This document shows, piece by piece, positions 59,301 to 64,000 of a stretch of 64,000 nt of DNA. The notes beneath the pieces are model-generated. The model ran no database searches. It was not told the origin of the DNA and saw only the letters and a program-made list of their open reading frames with translations. Every line of letters begins with the position of its first letter. Positions within the stretch are counted from its first letter, which is position 1. This DNA comes from Prosopocoilus inquinatus (taxonomy: Eukaryota; Arthropoda; Insecta; Coleoptera; Lucanidae), in assembly GCA_036172665.1 (NCBI GenBank), contig CM069872.1, positions 46,052,101-46,116,100 on the forward strand, given 5' to 3'. The position numbers and the translations under genes were made by a program.

Positions 59301-60440
59301 GTACAGAATAAAGGTATTGATTTCACACACGTGTTCACGTGGGCGATTAGCACGTACAAATACGCCACGTAAAGATCACAAATGATTAATAAATTAAAAG
59401 GGCAGGTATGTGAGATGTATTAAAATTTTAGCTCTCATCGGCTAATCGGGGAAGGAAGAACACAATTAAGTGTATGACCGAAGATGGGATTAATAATAAA
59501 TTAAGAAAAGACCCCAAGTACATAAATTCCTAGTAAAGACTTCGTTAATATGCGCGAACGCTGGATTTCATTAAAGCCGTCCGCCTCAACGGTAAGCGCT
59601 CAGGTATGTAGGGTTGTTTTGGCCGGCGTCGCGACGCCGAACGCGCGCGCACCCGCGTCTTTAATGAAATTTCATGGCACGACAAGTACACCGACGAGAG
59701 CTGCTTGGTAGTTTGGCGTGCTGCATGAAACAATACCTTCGTTATTAATTTCACCCTTACTTTGTAAGCATGCCCGTCCTCCACCGGAACCAGACGTTGG
59801 CGCAAAATCCTTAAGGGTTTATTTAGCCGATCAACCGATAATAAGTACGTGCACAGAAATTAACATTCTTGCGTCACGTGGCGAGTCCCAAAACGTCAGG
59901 TTCGCTGCATGCATAAGAAATCCTAATTACTTGTGGGAAAAATTACGCAAGACATGAACACGTTTAATCACCTAATGCAAATTACGACCCGAATGATGTT
60001 ATTAGGGTAAATTAGGTTGTTATCTTTGGAAATTTCGCTGGAGGTTTCGTTTCGCTTTATACTCCATCGGCTTAGCTAATGTAGCGTAAGGTAAATGCCT
60101 TTTAAGAAACCACGGGAAATTATCTTCGATTTTGTTTTCACTGCGCTGACTAGTTGTTCTGATATTTTCTGTTCAACTCAATCGTATTTTAAGGTAATCA
60201 ACAATAAATGTTTTGTAAAGAGCTTTCAGAATACATTTAATGGGTTTAGTTTGATTTTCTTTAAACACTTCAAGACAAGTCGGTCGCTTATGCCATGACT
60301 GAAAGTACATACCGTATAAATCGATATCAATCAAGAAGCTAATTGAAATAAAGAAATGATTTGCAAGTGAAGGAAGAATTCTTTTAGAAAAAGCATCTCA
60401 GTTATTCTAATTTTTATAATTCTATCTTCCATCCATTCGT
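56400..60440. other. Intronic DNA with a GC-rich island
   Basis: No exon was recognised. The island at about 59530-59960 contains the perfect 14-bp palindrome GGCGTCGCGACGCC followed by GAACGCGCGCGCACCCGCG. It resembles a conserved intronic or CpG-type element. The remainder is AT-rich. Confidence 0.35.
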
Positions 60441-60710
60441 AAAGCTCGAGAGGCCTTGGACGCCCATGGTTTGGTTACATACTTATTTCCACTTCTTCTT
60501 GTCTCCTGTTTGCTTCTTCCAGTGTGAGATTCCCATAAAGCCCAGATCTTGTTTTACTGCCTGAATCCATGAATCCAAGTTCGGAGTCGGTCTTTGCCTT
60601 TTCTTCCAATCACTCCGTTTATTAGGACTTGCCTTGCCGTTTTTTTTTTCTCTTTAATCCTTACTACATGTCTCAGCCGTTGGTTTCTTATTCCTCTTAA
60701 AGTACCGACG
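60440..60710 (-). pseudogene. LINE ORF2 C-terminal remnant
   Basis: On the minus strand, frameshifted pieces read RQVLINGVIGRKGKDRLRTW, then QAVKQDLGFMGIS and, after a frame change, LEEANRRQEEVE. This matches the C-terminal tail of RTE/Jockey-like non-LTR proteins (RH(V/M)xR..., K.VL.G...GRR..GRPR.RW.D.V..DL..(L/M)GI...A..R..W). A ten-T run on the plus strand interrupts it. No reverse transcriptase core lies adjacent, so it is an old truncated copy. Confidence 0.55.
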
Positions 60711-60714
60711 CCCG

Positions 60715-63002
60715 ACGTGCTCTGCAGAAACTCAAACGATACTGGCAGAAAGAGTTCGCGTTCATGTTAATAAAGCCACTGTTTAGCTTCGCCTCAAAAC
60801 CGCTAAGGAAGGAGTTCGAACAACCAAAAACTTGGTTGACATAAGTTGTATCCAATTGGATTTAAACCAGCGTAAAGTCGAGCCTAACTTAATTAAACCT
60901 GCATAAACTGATCGTTAGCTTCCACGAATTCTTGTTTTTGTTTTTTGTAATTATAAATTATTTTCAGACTTACTAGCCAAAAGCATGCACTTATCAAAGT
61001 CGTCGCCATCAGGTAAGTGAAATTAACCTAATACTTTTATTATAACTTACACCTTCTCATTCTGCATAGGAGCACAATTTTAAAAACTCACTCTCATAAT
61101 CTGCAAATTTAATGACTGTCGAACATCTGATAAAGCAACTGATGGCATTGATAAGATGAACTCATGAACAAGCCATTTTCGTAATCTAAACCGAAGAGAC
61201 ACATTTTGACCTGATATAAAATCCCAAGGAAATAAAATGGCTGAAAAGTAAATTACTTATCGATTACATTTCGCTGTCACCTATCCTCTCTTATCGGGCG
61301 AAATAAATCAGAACTATTAATTTGGACGAGCTATAAACCCTTTGTGAATCGATTCTGAAGGGACGGCGCAAACGATTGTCGTTATAAAATTGTTAGGTTT
61401 TTTCTTTATCGTGTCCACGCGTTAACAAAAAAAAATCCCTATACATCTACCGCAAAAAAACTTCAATATAAAATACACACCCACCCACATATTCTTTATT
61501 ATTATATGTGGCAATAATTCACGAACTGTAAAAAGTCTTTCGCGTTATTTCCTAGTTTTTGCTTGTCAAACGGCTTTTTCTTGTAGCCCTCTCTCTTCCA
61601 CGTTCTTGTCGATGTAACATCAAGCCTGAAATTGTACTCTATCTTAACTTTATTCTCGTCGGCTTTTAGCTATCACAAGTGGGGAAAAAAGTTTTGCTCG
61701 TGACGGCACTTGAGCGACAATCACTACCGACGTTTTCTTTTGAAATGTTCCGTTTGAATACCGCGAACAGAAAAGAAATGATTTTTTTTGGCCACCTACT
61801 TAAAGGAACGGAAAAATAATTAACTGTAAGTGCAGAATCGTTTTTCTTAGTCAACACAAATTTCCCAAGTCGTCGTTTTGTAATTGGCTATAAAATCAAA
61901 TAATTTCCGGACGCATGATTTACTCCAGTGAATGTTTAGTTGACGAAAATTTTTATGGATAGCGTGCCTACTCAAGCAGAAGTTATCGCCACCCCTGATT
62001 CTATGCGTTTCGATGATTTATTTGATGGCAGTGAGTTTACGACAGTACTATAAATTTTCCGAAGACGATCAGGAATCGTGTTTTTTGATCATTACAATTT
62101 TATTATTTAATTATTATTGAAGAAATATGTAAATATCTTAACTTACAAATAAAACTGAATACCTTCATTTTTTTCTTCTTAGGCCCGTATGATTCGGTGC
62201 TGTTTCTTGTAAACAGAAAAACTGACAGTGTGTCGAATTAGCCAACAAGCATTCCTCTATGTCACTGTGTCACAAATTTATGTATTTTCTTTACATAATT
62301 TATCATCGTGTCTCGTGTCAAATGGTTCTTAGGTTCACTACTATGCAGACTTTTTATAAAATCGGAAACAAAATGATGTGTAACATGTAAGATAATTAAA
62401 GCGCAGCGGTTCATATCTGATTAAATTATCTGATAAAAACTAGTATAACGAGAAAGAAAGCATCAACTTCTTCACTATACTGTTTGTGTGTACGAGGCAC
62501 TCTCCGTCTGGTTTTTATCAGGCATCCTAAGAATCGCCGCGTTTTAATAATATATTTAAAAAAGAGTTTTATGAGACGTTGATGCAACTCCTTTTCTTAT
62601 GATAAATAGAACAATAGTCAATGCGTTCCAATGTTTGAAAAAATATTATGTGAATTAAATAATTAAACAGGAATTTATGGTATTAATATTGGTAGAAATA
62701 CTCGAGTATTTGCTTGCTATTTCGTGTGATTGCATACCAGTAATAACGTTTATTACATTTCCAATTCGGCAGTGTTAATGTCATTTTAATCATAACAATG
62801 AAGTAAATAGATAATTGCAATCAATACAATTGCACTCAATACATTCACGCTCCATTGATAAACTGTAGATAATGATATTTACTAAAATTCATTAAAACTT
62901 TACCTTGAGGAATTGAAAGTATGTTTAATCTTAATAATAATTGTTTAAATTTGTCAAAACGTATATGTAAATTATATTTACAATTTATGAAGAAATGGTT
63001 TT
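60715..63002. other. AT-rich intronic DNA, nothing recognised
   Basis: There are no exons, no repeats shared with the rest of the window, and no tRNA-like boxes. Confidence 0.4.
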
Positions 63003-63171
63003 TAAACTCTAACCGGACAGAATTATAAATGGAAAAGCACTCAACGTTTCACTATCGATTGATAGCTTTGTCAATGGACAGTGAAACGTTAAGTACTTTT
63101 CCATTTATAATTCTGTCTGGTTAGAGTTTACTTGCAATTTTTATCGGACAAGAATTTACTTCAAGCATAAA
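63003..63171. mobile_element. Foldback element, copy 3 (51-bp arms)
   Basis: Arms 63003-63053 and 63080-63130 pair with few mismatches (ACTCTAACCGGACAGAATTA and TAATTCTGTCTGGTTAGAGT). The family tail ATTTTTATCGGACAAGAA plus CTTCAAGCATAAA follows. Arm words such as CTCAACGTTTC are shared with the 24.1-kb copy. Confidence 0.8.
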
Positions 63172-63439
63172 ATTTATGATTGTTTATCGCAGCGTAATAT
63201 ATTGAAAAGAAATGCTTTATTAAATTACTATGTAGAAAGTGTAGCTAGCGAAATTTTACATGCGCAAATACTAGTCAATTTTAAATCATTTTCTGATCTA
63301 AATATCCATATATCCATTGATTGGAGAGATTCTCTTACTAGTAAGATGCACTTAATCTTCTGATATATTTTTCTGAAGTAATTTTAATATAAGACGGTAA
63401 TTGTTATTAATTTAAGGCTTATGTAATGATCGTTAAGCC

Positions 63440-63570
63440 GGGGGCCACTGGCACAAAGCAAATAATTTTTGTAAATTGTAACTTGTAGTTTGCATTAGCT
63501 TTTGTGTAGAAATTACAAGTTGCAAGCTATAATTTACAGATTATTTGCAAGATGCTCTGGTATTGCAAGA
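63440..63570. mobile_element. Foldback/MITE with arms of about 30 bp
   Basis: GCAAATAATTTTTGTAAATT+GTAACTTG and the inverted ACAAGTTGCAAGCTATAATT+TACAGATTATTTGC pair imperfectly. Outer GGCCACTGGCA and TGCTCTGGTAT extend the symmetry. Confidence 0.55.
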
Positions 63571-64000
63571 AAAAGTTTATTATAAATTTGAAAAGTAAAG
63601 CATTCAAGATATATAAAAACATCTAGTATAAGAGTTAACAAATGTAGATGCTTAAAAGCTCCGCGGTAAGATTGTATATGAGGAATTCCAGAAATAAGTC
63701 GGATGGCTCTTTTCTTGCGCTTTAAACATACGGTTGACGTCGGAAGATAACTCTCAAAGGATTACTTTGTAAATTATTCTAAAGTCAAATATGACGCAGT
63801 AAATACCAGCAATCGATTAAAAATTAATCTGAATTCAAACAACAATTTCGAAGAAAGAAGATAATTTCCTGAGATTTTTAATTTTCCTCTCATGTTTTAA
63901 GGCTGCTTTAAAGTTTATATTGTAATTACGTTTTTTTTTATTGTGAAAATACCAGGAGTTCCTTTGCATATTAACAAGAGAGAATTTATTTATAAGGCTT

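Overview
The window reads as nuclear DNA of an insect, possibly a beetle. It is AT-rich, almost free of long open frames, full of short inverted-repeat DNA transposons and retroelement scraps, and it carries spliced coding exons with GT-AG boundaries. No bacterial-style genes, operons or CRISPR arrays are present. The species call is an inference from repeat style and gene content.

Host gene. Two internal exons of one minus-strand gene are well supported: 51961-52166 and 41840-41994. They join in phase across a 9,966-bp intron and encode 120 contiguous residues of an acid sphingomyelinase-like phosphodiesterase (SMPDL3 family). The upstream exons (signal peptide and first metal-binding motifs) and the downstream exons (GHxPPG and GHxH motifs) were not found. 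The gene therefore probably spans the whole window, with introns of more than 11.8 kb upstream and more than 41.8 kb downstream. The usual GNH(D/E) motif reads G-H-N-D, with the Asn and His positions exchanged.

Mobile elements by region. 1-5 kb: a tRNA-derived SINE and two copies of a short retroposon, one holding a hammerhead ribozyme motif. 6.7-11.5 kb: direct repeats of about 100 bp around a 330-bp core, and a 1.1-kb terminal-inverted-repeat (TIR) transposon with a TATG duplication that contains a second copy of the core. 14-18 kb: GC-richer repeat-like sequence, a retroelement 3' end, a foldback copy and a Penelope/retrozyme-like inverted pair with hammerhead-like cores. 18.8-20.2 kb: a mariner-type MITE and a foldback. 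24-30 kb: a near-perfect foldback, a retroposon copy, SINEs, and pogo/Tigger and LINE fragments. 32.9-33.5 kb: a solo LTR with an ATAT duplication and a foldback. 36.6-45.5 kb: several MITEs and a second hammerhead copy. 53-63 kb: a MITE, a retroposon copy, a LINE C-terminus and two foldbacks.

Most notable observation. A family of at least five short elements (about 70-260 bp) carries the hammerhead core CUGANGA / GAA / UH in its two hammerhead-containing copies. Three shorter relatives are flanked by exact 12-13 bp target-site duplications, which shows that the family has been mobile. It looks like a retrozyme- or Penelope-related non-autonomous retroposon.

The rest is intronic AT-rich DNA broken by GC-richer islands (8.5, 16.7, 22.4, 30.3, 32.4, 43.1, 51.5, 54.6 and 59.7 kb). 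These could be conserved regulatory elements or old repeats, and sequence alone does not decide.
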